Source of the DNA: Verrucomicrobiales bacterium
GTDB lineage: Bacteria; Verrucomicrobiota; Verrucomicrobiia; Limisphaerales; UBA9464
Assembly (NCBI GenBank): GCA_003445095.1
Contig: DLVS01000224.1
Coordinates: forward strand, 1 to 6,711
Length of the DNA stretch: 6,711 bases
Reading direction: 5' to 3'
Below are positions 6,218-6,711 of the stretch, piece after piece. The notes beneath the pieces were generated by a model. The model worked only from the letters and a program-made list of their open reading frames with translations. It was not told the DNA's origin and did not search any database. Positions within the stretch are counted from its first letter, which is position 1, and each line of letters begins with the position of its first letter. The position numbers and the translations under genes are program-made.

Positions 6218-6711
6218 GTCGTTTTGATCCGGTCGAGATAAAGGTGGCGGCGGACGACGGCATCCGCTGTGAACGCCCAGTAAATCGACATCAATGGATT
6301 GATAAAAAGCTCAGAACCTTCCGTTCTCGGAGTACCATGACGATCGCCAAACCAACCCGTCGTTGCGTCCATAATGCTGGTGTTGACGATGCTCGGATGA
6401 CGAGGAAGGCGTCCCGCCACGTAGTCGCAGGCAGCCCGGTAGAAGGCAAACTCCTCGCTTGCCTTCATCAGGCTCCAGCTGCCTAGAAAACCGTCGTCCG
6501 CAATCATCGCGGCGATGTTCTCGAGCACATGCGCGTGGCAAACACCATGAAAGGCGTCAACGCCGAAGCCGATGGAAACCACCAAGCGTTCAGGAATATC
6601 CCGCAGTTCACTCACCGCGGCGAGGCTGGCCATATCCTCCTGCGGCGTGCCCAATCCCGATTCGTCACCGCGCAGTAGAATGTCGGTGCCGCCATCAATC
6701 AAAACTACTGC
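6130..6711 (-). CDS. DUF1152 family protein, N-terminus outside the window
   Basis: 193 residues are visible, starting AVVLIDGGTDILLRGDE. The frame is open at the right edge and the DGGTD motif is normally internal, so the TTG near 6702 is not the true start. I recognise the DUF1152 pattern from GTPQEDMASLAAV, VVSIGFGVDAFHGVCHAHVL, RHPSIVNTSIMDA, GSELFINPLMSIYWAF and LYLDRI, in family order and reaching the natural C-terminus (RTWRNIPC). Family function is unknown to me; the conserved DGGTD and GFGVD segments look like binding loops of an alpha/beta fold, which is only an impression. It is the most upstream gene visible in the operon, 35 nt ahead of the cREC-glycohydrolase gene. Its last 28 codons are copied at 2222-2309. 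Confidence 0.85.
   Translation of the reverse strand, partial: AVVLIDGGTDILLRGDESGLGTPQEDMASLAAVSELRDIPERLVVSIGFGVDAFHGVCHAHVLENIAAMIADDGFLGSWSLMKASEEFAFYRAACDYVAGRLPRHPSIVNTSIMDATTGWFGDRHGTPRTEGSELFINPLMSIYWAFTADAVVRRHLYLDRIKTTESYQDLTLAIEAFHAAQPKLRTWRNIPC

Noticed and set aside
6600..6702. TTG at 6702 as the start of the DUF1152 gene
   Set aside because: The frame continues through AVV to the window edge and the DGGTD motif lies inside the family, so the true start is outside the window.

Overview
The window is GC-rich, bacterial, and coded almost entirely on the minus strand. The gene types, the weak ribosome-binding sites and a palindromic GC-rich repeat at 1703-1834 suggest the PVC superphylum, most likely Verrucomicrobiota (Pedosphaerales/Limisphaerales type). 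That assignment comes from memory of similar sequences, not from a search, and is only moderately secure.

Layout, read in the direction of transcription (right to left). 6711-2650 holds four closely packed genes with gaps of 35, 21 and 22 nt, almost certainly one operon. They are the C-terminal part of a DUF1152 protein; a two-domain protein joining a cyclic-phosphate-processing receiver-like domain (cREC) to an ADP-ribosylglycohydrolase; a soluble SPFH/band-7 protein with a long charged helical segment; and a divergent NAD-kinase-fold protein. The two enzymes recognisable by motif belong to families that handle NAD or ADP-ribose. The cREC family has, as I recall it, been predicted to act on ADP-ribose cyclic phosphate. 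The operon therefore looks like a nucleotide or ADP-ribose processing module attached to an SPFH scaffold. No transporter, toxin or transcription factor is visible with it.

2649-2354 is a gap of about 300 nt with one weak terminator-like hairpin. At 2310-2353 lies the exact 3' half of a tRNA-Arg(TCT), starting at T33 of the anticodon loop, with no 5' half in the window. This is the usual footprint of integration into a tRNA gene. By its geometry the intact tRNA and the inserted segment should lie to the left.

Abutting the tRNA half is a second, degraded copy of part of the operon: the last 28 codons of DUF1152 (2309-2222), a cREC gene without the glycohydrolase domain (2186-1779), a palindromic miniature element (1703-1834) that supplies that gene's C-terminus and stop, and a 19-bp relic of the glycohydrolase/SPFH junction (1653-1671). 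The first 176 bp of this copy match the intact locus at 175 positions, then identity stops abruptly.

Beyond it (1565 to the left edge) is a DUF3857/transglutaminase-like exported protein, cut by the window end. Its residues C347, H390 and D405 form a complete catalytic triad.
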